NCBI GenBank assembly: GCA_007827375.1
Contig: VISH01000002.1
Span: forward strand, 1,823,001-1,887,000
DNA from: Alteromonadaceae bacterium 2753L.S.0a.02
Lineage (GTDB): Bacteria; Pseudomonadota; Gammaproteobacteria; Pseudomonadales; Cellvibrionaceae
Reading direction: 5' to 3'
Length of the DNA stretch: 64,000 bases
Shown here: one piece after another, positions 7,550 through 16,006 of the stretch
How the letters are laid out: every line of letters begins with the position of its first letter
How positions within the stretch are numbered: position 1 is the first letter of the stretch
Notes under the pieces: model-generated
Databases searched by the model: none
What the model saw: the letters and a program-made list of their open reading frames with translations, nothing else
What the model was told of the DNA's origin: nothing
Made by a program: the position numbers and the translations under genes

Positions 7550-7792
7550 ATGGAGGTCTATAGCGCTTCAGATGCCAAACGGGAGTTTGGTGAGTTGCTC
7601 CTAAAGTCTCAATCAGGCCCGGTAAGTGTCACCCGGAATGGTAAGCCCGTCGCTGTGTTGCTGTCTTCCGATGAGTATGAACGACTCCTGTCGGCTAAAC
7701 GCGAACAGCTTACGTACGCAATTAAAGAAGGGGTGGCAGACTATCGCGCTGGCAATGTTTCCAGCTCTGACAGCGCGTCTACGCACGAATGA
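7550..7792 (+). CDS. Type II antitoxin, Phd/YefM family
   Basis: An 80-residue protein beginning MEVYSASDAKREFGELL, followed by PVSVTRNGKPVAVLLSSDEY, the Phd/YefM signature. The N-terminal domain binds operator DNA; the disordered C terminus binds the toxin. A strong ribosome site (AAGGAG) precedes the ATG by 5 bases. The gene 42 bases downstream is a truncated ParE-like toxin, so the antitoxin may be orphaned. Confidence 0.87.
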   Translation: MEVYSASDAKREFGELLLKSQSGPVSVTRNGKPVAVLLSSDEYERLLSAKREQLTYAIKEGVADYRAGNVSSSDSASTHE

Positions 7793-7834
7793 GAAACAAA
7801 ATTTTGGGGGAGTAGGGCTTCTAAGGGCACGCTA

Positions 7835-8011
7835 ATGGAGAAAGCAATATTCACTGTGCATGCAGAAGGGAGCCTGGAGGGTCTTCTGCAATACACTGCG
7901 TCGGAATGGGGCCAAAACCAAGCGTTAAAGTATCTTGCTGAGGTCAAAATGCGATTAAATACTCTGGCCCATAGAATACAAATCCAGCTGCAAATACGCA
8001 TGTCCTACTAA
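7835..8011 (+). pseudogene. ParE-like toxin, C-terminally truncated
   Basis: A 58-codon frame (MEKAIFTVHAEGSLEGLL, then EWGQNQALKYLAEVKMRLN) resembles the first ~50 residues of ParE-type toxins partnered with Phd/YefM antitoxins. After LAHR the sequence becomes unrelated and stops at 8011; full-length relatives are about 90-100 residues. The missing C-terminal strands carry essential toxin residues, so activity is unlikely. The break falls next to an attC-like or hairpin-rich segment, suggesting a recombination junction. Confidence 0.65.
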
Positions 8012-8301
8012 GCGTTTAACGCGGATTGGGCCACGGGTCGGGGGGCGGCGTTATACTCCAAAATCTCAAAATTGGAGTATAGCAAGCATTGTTGGGCTTG
8101 TTAGCGCTTGGTTGTTGTGATTTCGGATGGCCTCGGAAGCTCTCGATGGTAAATTCGGCGTGTAAAAGGGGGCAGGCTCCAATAGCCGGTTGCATTGCTT
8201 TTTAGCTGTGGTTGGACAACGTAGCTCAAAAAAAATTTAATTACGATTTGGTTCGCGATTTTTCAGAGTTAGTTATAAGTTACATTCTTCGTTTTTTGTT
8301 G

Positions 8302-8364
8302 GGCAGTGCCCAACCTTGTATCTCTCTGCGACAAGTGATTAGCTATCACTTGTCGCAGAGAGAT
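8302..8364. repeat. Palindromic repeat at left of IS110 (19-bp arms)
   Basis: ATCTCTCTGCGACAAGTGA (8320-8338) is followed by TTAGCTA and its exact reverse complement ending at 8364. A smaller hairpin (GGGCAGTGCCC) lies just to the left. The stretch 8314-8354 reappears inverted at 9585-9625 on the other side of the IS110 transposase. Confidence 0.85.
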
Positions 8365-8434
8365 GGTATCTACGGAACGGCAGTGCTGCGAGAAAATCTG
8401 ATGCGAAGCGATTACGAATTGTAGATACCATCTC
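8360..8434. repeat. Long stem-loop downstream of IS110 transposase
   Basis: GAGATGGTATCTAC (8360-8373) pairs perfectly with GTAGATACCATCTC (8421-8434), enclosing about 47 bases. It could be part of the IS110 end, or a structured non-coding RNA region as found downstream of the transposase in IS1111-group elements. Confidence 0.7.
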
Positions 8435-8456
8435 TCCGATACAGCCGCAAGTATTA

Positions 8457-9437
8457 TTAACACACTTGCGGCATGTATTCTTTTTGGTTTTTTAAGACCC
8501 CAAAACAAATCTGCACCAGCTTTCTCATTGCTGCGCCCAGCGCTTGCATTTTGTTCTTTCCGTTAGCCAATAATCGCTTTTTCTGGCGCGCTATATCCGG
8601 GTTATGTTGTCCCGCACAGACCGCTGCCATATACAATTTCGCCCGCACTGAAGCCGGCCCAGATTTTGTTAGCGAGCTTCGGCCTTTGAATACACCAGAT
8701 TCAACCAACTTAGGTATGAGCCCCAAATAGGCGGCGAGCTGAGCTGCAGTTTTAAAGCGTCTACTTCGAATCACACACAGCATTAGACGCGATAGCGTAG
8801 AACCCACGGCAGGAATGGTTTGTAATAATTCTCGGTCTTTTTTCAAGTGCGGGTGACGATCGATATGATCGTCGATTTGTGACTCCAATCGCGCCTTTTC
8901 TTGTTTAAGGTATTCCATTGTCTGCTCAATGGATGACATGACAATCTCGGATACCGTTGTAATTTCCGCCTTCTCTCGGCGGTTATATTCTCGTTGGTAA
9001 TCCTTTTCTATGGCCTCCAAGCGAGCGATTAGCGCCTTGAGTTCCCGTATTTCCGGAGGCTCAGGCTTCCAGAGCATCGGGTTATGACTTTTTCCATAAC
9101 GGGCGATCACTAGGCTGTCGCACTTATCAGTCTTGTGTGTCGAACCAAGGCTTTTTGCGTAGGACTTAATTTGAGCCGGGTTGGCAACCACGACGCTAAA
9201 ATCCTGCTCGTATAGACGATACGCCAAATTCTCATGATAAATACCCGTCGCTTCCATAACCACGATAATATTCTCGGCAGGTTGTTGGGTAGTCTTAACC
9301 AGCCAGTGTGCCAGTGATTCAATACCGGACGGTGTGTTTTTAAGCACCTTGGTTTTTACCTTCAGTAATTCCGGGTCACGCAGCCAAAGACAATCGAGTT
9401 TGTCTTTACTCACATCAATTCCAACAAATGCTTGCAT
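8457..9437 (-). CDS. IS110 family transposase (DEDD)
   Basis: A 326-residue recombinase starting MQAFVGIDVSKDKLDCLWLR: the N-terminal RuvC-like DEDD domain shows Asp in VGIDVSKDK, Glu in VVMEATG and Asp residues in HKTDKCDS. The C-terminal Transposase_20 domain (LLQTIPAVGSTLSRL, AAYLGLIP) contains the Ser region. The ATG at 9437 has an AGGA ribosome site; a start at 9506 would add 23 unconserved residues. IS110 enzymes use a structured bridge RNA encoded beside the gene. The stop codon lies between CCGCAAGT and ACTTGCGG arms (8443-8474). Confidence 0.9.
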   Translation of the reverse strand: MQAFVGIDVSKDKLDCLWLRDPELLKVKTKVLKNTPSGIESLAHWLVKTTQQPAENIIVVMEATGIYHENLAYRLYEQDFSVVVANPAQIKSYAKSLGSTHKTDKCDSLVIARYGKSHNPMLWKPEPPEIRELKALIARLEAIEKDYQREYNRREKAEITTVSEIVMSSIEQTMEYLKQEKARLESQIDDHIDRHPHLKKDRELLQTIPAVGSTLSRLMLCVIRSRRFKTAAQLAAYLGLIPKLVESGVFKGRSSLTKSGPASVRAKLYMAAVCAGQHNPDIARQKKRLLANGKNKMQALGAAMRKLVQICFGVLKNQKEYMPQVC

Positions 9438-9439
9438 CT

Positions 9440-9584
9440 TTCCTATTCCCCTTGTACATGCAGTGTCACCACAATGTGTGGGCACTTGGATACCATACAA
9501 TTTCAAGATGATGGAACCAGGGGCGTCATCTACGTCTCAACTTCTTACAGTTTAGGGTGGGCTCACACTCACCTGGTTCCGAGT
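9440..9584 (-). ncRNA. Candidate IS110 bridge-RNA region (5' side)
   Basis: The ~145 bases between the transposase start and the flanking palindrome contain a 9-bp inverted pair, GGAACCAGG (9513-9521) and CCTGGTTCC (9572-9580). In IS110-group elements the bridge RNA is encoded upstream of the transposase. Position and structure fit, but the guide loops are not demonstrated. Confidence 0.35.
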
Positions 9585-9645
9585 GACAAGTGATAGCTAA
9601 TCACTTGTCGCAGAGAGATACAAGGATGGGCATTGCCCATCATCA
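9585..9645. repeat. Palindromic repeat at right of IS110 (inverted copy)
   Basis: Bases 9585-9625 are the exact reverse complement of 8314-8354. The neighbouring small hairpin here is ATGGGC...GCCCAT where the left copy has TTGGGC...GCCCAA: both sides of the outer stem pair changed together, so pairing is preserved. Confidence 0.85.
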
Positions 9646-9702
9646 TAGTAAGTTCCTGGCGGCCATTCGGCTGAGGATCGGGCACGGTTTTTTTAGGTTT
9701 TC

Positions 9703-10734
9703 TTATAAGTATCGATCAAGTATTCCTAGTAGCGACCGAATTGCTTCCTCTATCGAGTGCATTTGGTTTGCAGTGCTTGGGGAGGTGCCAGCCTTGGTAC
9801 GTGTTGCATCACCTTGTTTGTTAACCATTGTTTTAGCAAGTTGCGGAATTTCCAGGTGCCAGCATTTGTCCTCGATAATCAGCTTTTCAATGTGGGTGTC
9901 TTCTTGAGACGGTTTTTTATAGCGAATGTTAAGAATTTCTTTGCTAATGCCCATGAGTGCTGTTTCAAACTGTTGCCGTTTGGTCGCATTCACACTGGAG
10001 TAGGGAATATCCAAGACATTCTTTTTCTTATAATCCGCTTCACTAACGCAATGTAAGGATACTTTCTTGCCCTCTTTATAAAGTGATTCAACTTTATCTT
10101 TCATTGCTTTTAAACACTGCTCTTTGCCGTTTTCTTTCTTGGTAAAATAAACTTCTTCTACAGCCTGACCTGCTGCGCGGTAACCCCAGCCCCGAGCATT
10201 TCTTAGTGTTGCAACGCTAGTGGCGTTGGGGTATGCGCTGCAATTGTTGTACATAATACGAGCCTGATCGTCGAACGTTCGTAGAGTACTTGATATGTCA
10301 CAGCGGCTAATGCCAGCATAGTTCATTGCCAGTTTTATAATATTTTCAGAATAATTCGATACGACTTTGCGGGCATGCGAGCGGTAAATTAATTGTTTCG
10401 AGCCACTCGAATGTTGTTGTGCGCCTGCTTTTTTCAGACCATGCTTTTTGGCGACTGAAGCTACAACGGTAATGTCCATTTCGTTGACTTTGGCAATAAG
10501 CAACTTTTCAGACCGGCCGTTAGGATCAATGCGCTTGTCGGGAGACTTTAACTTAACAACGAGTCGTTGGAATTTTTCGATGGCTGTTTTTGTATTGGCT
10601 CCACAGATCCCATCGGCTTTTAAAACATCTAACTGCATATTCTCAGTGGCAAGCAAAGTGAGTAGTTCTTGGATAAAAAATACTTCGTTCTTCTTGTTTA
10701 TTCCACCCGCACCAACCGATTGATTGATATACAT
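9703..10734 (-). CDS. Peptidoglycan-binding protein with M15-like peptidase features; possible antibacterial effector
   Basis: A 343-residue protein without a signal peptide. Residues ~17-75 form a PG_binding_1-like domain (ICGANTKTAIEKFQ). The C-terminal part has features recalling M15 (VanY-like) metallopeptidases: RTFDDQARIMYNN, then His228 in SLHC, Asp242 in VLDIP and Trp292-His293 in CWHLEIP as possible zinc ligands and motif. Spacing between His and Asp is longer than canonical, so catalysis is uncertain. It is followed upstream by two small exported proteins in the same orientation. A cytoplasmic peptidoglycan hydrolase next to exported small proteins suggests an effector with periplasmic immunity partners, but no secretion genes are visible here. 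Confidence 0.55.
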   Translation of the reverse strand: MYINQSVGAGGINKKNEVFFIQELLTLLATENMQLDVLKADGICGANTKTAIEKFQRLVVKLKSPDKRIDPNGRSEKLLIAKVNEMDITVVASVAKKHGLKKAGAQQHSSGSKQLIYRSHARKVVSNYSENIIKLAMNYAGISRCDISSTLRTFDDQARIMYNNCSAYPNATSVATLRNARGWGYRAAGQAVEEVYFTKKENGKEQCLKAMKDKVESLYKEGKKVSLHCVSEADYKKKNVLDIPYSSVNATKRQQFETALMGISKEILNIRYKKPSQEDTHIEKLIIEDKCWHLEIPQLAKTMVNKQGDATRTKAGTSPSTANQMHSIEEAIRSLLGILDRYL

Positions 10735-10735
10735 G

Positions 10736-11215
10736 CTACTGTCCTTTTGGGGTCGAGTTCCAATAATTAAGCGTGTAAAAATTAAATTGCGTATTGCTCT
10801 TTAGTTCAAATTTGTGCTCAATTCCCGCAGTATCGGTAAGCGTTAGCGAGAACTCCGGTTTTTGAATGCGCGGATTCAAAGGTAATCGTCTGGTGAGTAT
10901 TGTAAGGAAGTCTTTGTTCGCATTGTGCTTGCTTAAGATCGAGATTATCGATTCAGCTATCTCGTCCCCGGAAACCGATTTGGTAAAGAATAGGCTGCTA
11001 GCGTGAGTATTTTCTAAATCTCGAACGAGCAAGGCATCGTTCTCCATAAGCTCTGTGGACACCGAGTGGATACTTTGATTCACGGGAGCTTTTGTTTCAG
11101 TTATTGCCAGCTCAGCTGTTGCTGTAGGAGTAATTGGCTCGCTACCCTCTTGTGCGCACCCGTTTGACGTTACTATTGTTAGTAGTAAGGCGAATATAAA
11201 CTTTTTGTTTTTCAT
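10736..11215 (-). CDS. Putative lipoprotein, possible immunity partner
   Basis: A 159-residue protein with a lipoprotein signal (MKNKKFIFALLLTIVTSNGC), the Cys at about residue 20 being the lipidation site. The mature part is low-complexity then beta-rich and matches no family I know. The ATG at 11215 gives a normal signal peptide and follows AAGGG; a longer reading from 11275 would bury it. The stop is one base from the start of the peptidoglycan-binding gene, so the two are certainly co-transcribed. An envelope lipoprotein beside a cell-wall hydrolase would suit an immunity role; this is inference. Confidence 0.6.
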   Translation of the reverse strand: MKNKKFIFALLLTIVTSNGCAQEGSEPITPTATAELAITETKAPVNQSIHSVSTELMENDALLVRDLENTHASSLFFTKSVSGDEIAESIISILSKHNANKDFLTILTRRLPLNPRIQKPEFSLTLTDTAGIEHKFELKSNTQFNFYTLNYWNSTPKGQ

Positions 11216-11253
11216 TAAGCCGCCCTTTTTGATATGAGATATGCGCATTTTCA

Positions 11254-11721
11254 CTAATGCAATGGTGGATTCCACTGATAATGCAGTTCCGTTACAAATA
11301 GTGGACTACTTGAATCCATTAGCATGAGCGTATGGGAATCGTTAAGGCCTTTTAACTCGATGGTGGAGTTGCGAGGAACTGGCTGTAGGTCGTCCAATTG
11401 ATTGAGGATAATAGCGACTTGTTGTTGCCCGGGTATTGTCGCCGCGATGATTTTTTTTAGAGCTTCAATGGAAGGGTTCTGGCTAGTTCGAAACAGGTAA
11501 TGGACATCGAGAGCAAGTTCACACGTTCCGTAACGGGAGAGAATTTGGTCGCCATTATCGAATGAAGTGATGTAACTGCCTGATTCTTCGTTATGCTCTA
11601 CTCTGTTCACACCGGGGAGCGTGCTCAATTTTTCGGGGGGAAGCGTGCTAACCAGGCAATCATCTGCGAAGCAAAAGCTAGCCACAAATGCTATAAGTAG
11701 ACCCATGAGGTAACGGTTCAT
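11254..11721 (-). CDS. Exported hypothetical protein
   Basis: A 155-residue protein with a cleavable signal peptide (MNRYLMGLLIAFVASFCFA) and a mature domain containing several Cys residues (DDCLV, GTCELAL). I do not recognise the fold. It is the first gene of a three-gene minus-strand operon with the lipoprotein and peptidoglycan-binding protein, 38 bases upstream of the lipoprotein start. Its periplasmic location fits a second immunity or chaperone-like partner of the putative effector. Confidence 0.6.
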   Translation of the reverse strand: MNRYLMGLLIAFVASFCFADDCLVSTLPPEKLSTLPGVNRVEHNEESGSYITSFDNGDQILSRYGTCELALDVHYLFRTSQNPSIEALKKIIAATIPGQQQVAIILNQLDDLQPVPRNSTIELKGLNDSHTLMLMDSSSPLFVTELHYQWNPPLH

Positions 11722-11927
11722 TATTCGACCATTCTCGTGTTTATATTTTTATATCATCGTAAAAGAAATAGGCTGGTCTGGCAACGGCCCAGTTCGCGTC
11801 TCTGAGAACGGCTGCTGGGTGGTTTTCTGCGCCTGTACTGAGCAATTTATGGGTAGGTTGGTATTGTGCCTTTGGGGACCGGCGAATATGCGGAACAGGC
11901 TAAACGGGTCTTCCGTAAACGTGCCGT

Positions 11928-12353
11928 TTAAGCGGCTGTATCCGGGGTTGTCTCCGCCTTATTGCCATTCCAAACGACCACTAACTGATCGATTATGGCT
12001 TGTTCCTGGGGGAAGGCGACGCTCGCGATAATATGTTGCCCAATGGCAAATTCCTGCGGAAGAAATTTCGAAACCGTTCGTTCGAACACGGGTTCAAATT
12101 TAAAATGCCCAGTATCGTCGGTGGTAGAGGTCACCGTGTGTTTGCCGCTGGTAAACGCTTTGTCCACTATCTGGGTTAATTTGGCATTTTTTACCGGTTC
12201 GCCATTTATTGTGTTTTGGCCACTAATACTTGAGAACAGGCAGACTTTCCCCACGTCACTAACGGACATACTTTTCCCCCCGCAGGCTACTGATATCACT
12301 ACTGAAAATAGCAGAATGAGCACAACAAAACGTCGCTTTATCGTAGTTGGCAT
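11928..12353 (-). CDS. Putative lipoprotein with a carboxypeptidase-regulatory-like beta domain
   Basis: A 141-residue protein with an N-terminal lipoprotein signal (VLILLFSVVISVACGG; Cys at residue ~24). The mature part begins VCLFSSISGQNTINGEPVKN, a pattern seen in small Ig/transthyretin-like proteins with a 'G-x-V-x-x-NG-x-PV' opening (possibly DUF6795). It is probably attached to a membrane facing the periplasm. It is separated by 206 bases from the upstream operon and divergent from the beta-CASP gene at 12539. Function unknown. Confidence 0.6.
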   Translation of the reverse strand: MPTTIKRRFVVLILLFSVVISVACGGKSMSVSDVGKVCLFSSISGQNTINGEPVKNAKLTQIVDKAFTSGKHTVTSTTDDTGHFKFEPVFERTVSKFLPQEFAIGQHIIASVAFPQEQAIIDQLVVVWNGNKAETTPDTAA

Positions 12354-12538
12354 GTCGTTTACTCAATCACGTTGCACTTTATCCAGATTTAACGCAATTT
12401 AACGGAAATTTCTGGCTTGACTGCTACTTGATTTTCATTAATACACGGGTGATATGGCTAATTTACGATGTTACTTGGTTTGCCGTCTGGGTATGTTAGG
12501 ATTCCCAATTAAAAAGCGCGTAAATGGAGATTACGATT

Positions 12539-13954
12539 ATGAAGGAACCGACGTTTCCGCAGTTTCAGCACCACGGCGCTACTTCCGGAGTAACCGGCAG
12601 TTGTCACCGATACATCGCTTCACAAAACAGCCATTATTTAATCGATTGTGGTTTGTTTCAGGGGGAAGGGGAGGCCAGCGATGCTATGGTGCGTCATGCG
12701 ATTGATTTCGATGTGTCACATGTTAAGGGTTTGATTGTTACCCATGTGCATATCGATCATGTTGGCCGAATTCCTTATCTTATGGCAGCGGGTTTTTCCG
12801 GGCCAATTTATTGTTCCATTCCTTCGGCAAAGCTTTTGCCGCTTGTAATTGAAGACGCTCTTAAAATAGGTTTTACGCGCGATACGCGTTTAATCTCTCG
12901 CTTTCTCAAAAAAATTCAAAGCCAATTAATTCCGCTGCCTTATGGGCAGTGGCACAGCTTAGCCAGTGACGATACTTGTAAACTTCGTTTGAAATTGCAA
13001 CGGGCGGGGCACATTCTGGGTTCCGCTTATGTGGAGTTGGAAGCAAACTACGGTGCTAAATCACATCGCACGGTATTCTCGGGTGATCTTGGCGCGCCAT
13101 TCGCACCTTTATTGCCTGCGCCACGCTCGCCTTATAGAGCAGATACTCTGGTTATTGAAAGTACCTACGGCGACCGCTGTCATGAGAATCGTAAAACCCG
13201 TAAATTACGGCTAAAAAGTGCAATAGAACACGCTTTGCGTAACGGCGGTACAGTGATGATTCCCGCGTTTAGTATTGGCCGAACTCAAGAGCTGCTCTAC
13301 GAATTGGAAGATCTTATCGCGAACGGCAATTCCGAATGGCAGAAACTCGAAGTCATTGTTGATTCTCCTCTGGCTGCAAAATTCACCGAGGTGTATCGGG
13401 AATTAAAGCCCTACTGGGATGCAGAAGCACAGTCTAAGCTCAGCCATGGCAGGCACCCCTTGAGTTTCGATAATCTTTATACCGTTTCAAGTCACAACGA
13501 ACATGTGCAAACCGTTAAATACCTTGCGCAGAGTGGCAGGCCCGCCATCGTACTTGCAGCGAGTGGAATGGCCAGCGGTGGCAGAATATTGAATTACCTC
13601 AAAGCTATGCTTGAAGATGCGCGTCACGCAGTACTGTTTGTGGGCTATCAGGCTCGTGGAACCTACGGCCACATCATTCAAAAATACGGGCCGTTGCGAG
13701 ACGGTGAAAAAAACGGCTGGCTCGAAATTGAGGGTAAGCGCTATTTAATTAAGGCCGATGTCACAAGCATCTCGGGTTACAGTGCCCACGCCGACCAGGA
13801 AAATCTTGTTAGTTTTGTAAAACGTATGCGGCATAGGCCACGGGAAATTCGAATTGTGCATGGTGATAGTCATGCTCGGAGCGCACTCGCAAAGTGCTTT
13901 ACTAAACTCGGTGAGACGATAGGAAGGCAAATGCACGTTTATTTGCCCGATTGA
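12539..13954 (+). CDS. MBL-fold beta-CASP nuclease-like protein (CPSF/RNase J-type family)
   Basis: A 471-residue protein with the metallo-beta-lactamase zinc motif THVHIDHVGR (HxHxDH) near residue 70, a later His in GHILGSAYVEL, Asp in SGDLG, then a beta-CASP domain with STYGDRCHEN, PAFSIGRTQELLY and ASGMASGGRILNYL, and a C-terminal SGYSAHADQ and IVHGDSHA. This is the order found in bacterial KH-less CPSF-73-like proteins (COG1236 type), which act on RNA. The ATG at 12539 follows GGAG by 9 bases and is preferred over 12524. It is transcribed alone and divergently from the lipoprotein gene. Confidence 0.85.
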   Translation: MKEPTFPQFQHHGATSGVTGSCHRYIASQNSHYLIDCGLFQGEGEASDAMVRHAIDFDVSHVKGLIVTHVHIDHVGRIPYLMAAGFSGPIYCSIPSAKLLPLVIEDALKIGFTRDTRLISRFLKKIQSQLIPLPYGQWHSLASDDTCKLRLKLQRAGHILGSAYVELEANYGAKSHRTVFSGDLGAPFAPLLPAPRSPYRADTLVIESTYGDRCHENRKTRKLRLKSAIEHALRNGGTVMIPAFSIGRTQELLYELEDLIANGNSEWQKLEVIVDSPLAAKFTEVYRELKPYWDAEAQSKLSHGRHPLSFDNLYTVSSHNEHVQTVKYLAQSGRPAIVLAASGMASGGRILNYLKAMLEDARHAVLFVGYQARGTYGHIIQKYGPLRDGEKNGWLEIEGKRYLIKADVTSISGYSAHADQENLVSFVKRMRHRPREIRIVHGDSHARSALAKCFTKLGETIGRQMHVYLPD

Positions 13955-14215
13955 TGGGTCAACTGGGTCGTTAATTTTGGTCTGTGGCCGGGGGCTACAA
14001 GAATCGTCGTGCTTAGCTGGAGAAAGGAGACCTTTAATTATCTGTTGTTATGTATAAATGATGGGTGTGTGGAAAATGTGATTTTGCAAAAAATGTTTTC
14101 GTCGAGCAGGTACATTTTCTCTACATTATCAGCCTTATGTCGTATAGCATTAAACGCACATTCGGCGATATTATAATGTTAATGCCCTCACAATTTATGA
14201 AGTTAAAAATTCGCT

Positions 14216-15973
14216 ATGCATGATGCACAAGAAGTAAGCGATTTGTCTCGCGAGTTCGAAAATAACGCACAATCTGCTCAAGGAGACATGAAATCGATGG
14301 ATGACTCTGCCACGCTAACAGAACAAGCCCCAGCTTTAGCGCCTCCAGCAAACTCTAAATTAGTAGATCTGTGGCAATGGGGAATGGCAAATAGAGTGGA
14401 TGTGCTGTTTTGGGGCGTATTCGGTTTCTTTTCCGTTTTTATGATTCTCCCCATTTGGAGCTTGCACTACCTGCCACTAGGGGATTTGGCCGATCACGCC
14501 GGCCAAATTCAAATCATACTAAATTACGAAAATTATCAGGATGATTACCGAATAAATTGGTTTACTCCCTACCTGGTTGCCTATGGTTTAACGATATTTC
14601 TGGCACAAATCTTTTCTATCATTACCTCGATAAAAATTGTGCTCACCTTATGCGCGTTAACTTTTCCTATTGGAGCCTATTATGTAAACAAACAACTTGG
14701 CGGCAATCGCTATTGGTCACTCATTTGTTTCCCCGCCAGCTACAGTTTTGCGTTTTATTGGGGCTTTTATAGCTTCGTTGTGGGCTGTGCAATCTCGATG
14801 TTTTTTTTCGTGTTCGTGCTGGCCTATGCGCGCGCTAAAATAACGGCCAAATGGTATGTCGCTGCTTTCTTATTTTCGCTGTTACTGTTCTTTTCCCATT
14901 TCATGGTGTGGGCAATTGCCATTTGCGCAACGCCTCTTATCATTTTCATGTTCAACGGCTTTAAAAGCACGGTTGATAAAACCACAGCATTTCTCCTTAT
15001 TGCGCCACTCGCTGCATATTGGTTGTCTATTTCCGGTGGCTTCGGAAATACCGCTTCACCACCTGTGCAAGAAGGGTACTACGTTCAGGAAGTTGTAAAT
15101 CTTATTAGCCGCGAAGTTAACTATATGGTTGATATGTTCAACCAGCGTTCGGATTCTGGCAAACATCTAGACCGGGTAAAAGAGTTATTTGGTTTTGCGA
15201 TTGGGCGGGGCAATCTTCTCGATTACGTGGTTATTACCTTGTGTTTGTTGGTTTGGCCGCTTTTTTTAGGTGCTAAATTGTCGCGGGATATACGCCGTTG
15301 GTTGCCTCTGTTGTACTGCGTTTCCATGTTTATGCTGGTTCCGTATGCTATTTTGAATACTTTCTATGTGTATTGTCGTTTTGCGGTTTTCCTTCTGCCC
15401 TTTGCTTTGTTTGTTTATGAACAAAGAAAACCCAAAGAGCAGGGCGCGCCGAAGTCCATTAATTGGTATGCGCATATAGGGGCTGCCAGTGGTTTTTTGG
15501 CAACCTATTTAATTCTCGCGAGTAATTATGCCTTGTTTGCGTCGTTTAAAGAAAACGATAAAAATTTCACGGCAATACTCGAAAAGATGGCGCCGGGTAA
15601 AATGGTACAATCGCTCATATTCTATACCGATTCGCGCTTGAATTTTTCACCAGCTTATGTGCACTACGGTATGTGGTACCAAGCAGAGAAAGGCGGCGAG
15701 GTGATTTTCAGTTTTACCCACGACCCTCACGCTTACGGTGTGCCAGTGCGCTATAAGCATAGAACCTGGCCATGGCCCTCACCTTGGAATGCGAGGGAGT
15801 TCAAGTGGAGTAAGCATCGTGGCGAACTGTATGATTATTTCTTGGTAAGAAGCGATAAGCGTAGAGATTATCTCTTCCCCGCATCCAAAGATATTGTGCT
15901 AATAGAGAAGCGAGGCAAGTGGTATCTCTACGGTCGCAAGAGTCTGCAGCCTGCCGTTGAAAACGACGTATAA
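14216..15973 (+). CDS. Polytopic membrane protein, putative GT-C-type glycosyltransferase
   Basis: A 585-residue protein with a hydrophilic ~60-residue N-terminal segment and about 10-12 membrane spans. The first periplasmic loop contains an acidic motif (LGDLADHAGQIQII) like the Asp-containing loop of GT-C enzymes that take sugars from polyprenyl-phosphate donors. The C-terminal ~120 residues are soluble and contain many aromatic residues. It faces, convergently, an operon for sugar-lipid synthesis, so a role in transferring a lipid-linked sugar is plausible. The family is not recognised with certainty. Confidence 0.5.
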   Translation: MHDAQEVSDLSREFENNAQSAQGDMKSMDDSATLTEQAPALAPPANSKLVDLWQWGMANRVDVLFWGVFGFFSVFMILPIWSLHYLPLGDLADHAGQIQIILNYENYQDDYRINWFTPYLVAYGLTIFLAQIFSIITSIKIVLTLCALTFPIGAYYVNKQLGGNRYWSLICFPASYSFAFYWGFYSFVVGCAISMFFFVFVLAYARAKITAKWYVAAFLFSLLLFFSHFMVWAIAICATPLIIFMFNGFKSTVDKTTAFLLIAPLAAYWLSISGGFGNTASPPVQEGYYVQEVVNLISREVNYMVDMFNQRSDSGKHLDRVKELFGFAIGRGNLLDYVVITLCLLVWPLFLGAKLSRDIRRWLPLLYCVSMFMLVPYAILNTFYVYCRFAVFLLPFALFVYEQRKPKEQGAPKSINWYAHIGAASGFLATYLILASNYALFASFKENDKNFTAILEKMAPGKMVQSLIFYTDSRLNFSPAYVHYGMWYQAEKGGEVIFSFTHDPHAYGVPVRYKHRTWPWPSPWNAREFKWSKHRGELYDYFLVRSDKRRDYLFPASKDIVLIEKRGKWYLYGRKSLQPAVENDV

Positions 15974-16006
15974 AACTATTTAGCCGCTTACATAGTTAAC
16001 TGTTGG

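Larger units (their letters stand above)
8365..9584 (-). mobile_element. IS110-family insertion sequence (limits inferred)
   Basis: The DEDD transposase gene is flanked by inverted copies of one 41-bp palindromic repeat (8314-8354 and 9585-9625). IS110 elements lack ordinary terminal repeats and often insert in palindromic repeats, so I set the limits between those copies. The exact ends cannot be fixed from this sequence alone. Confidence 0.65.

Noticed and set aside
8212..8508. Small open frames over the palindromes left of IS110
   Set aside because: They consist mostly of translated hairpin sequence and have no start context.
11722..11927. Small plus-strand frame between the two lipoprotein regions
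   Set aside because: No ribosome site or recognisable protein; treated as intergenic.
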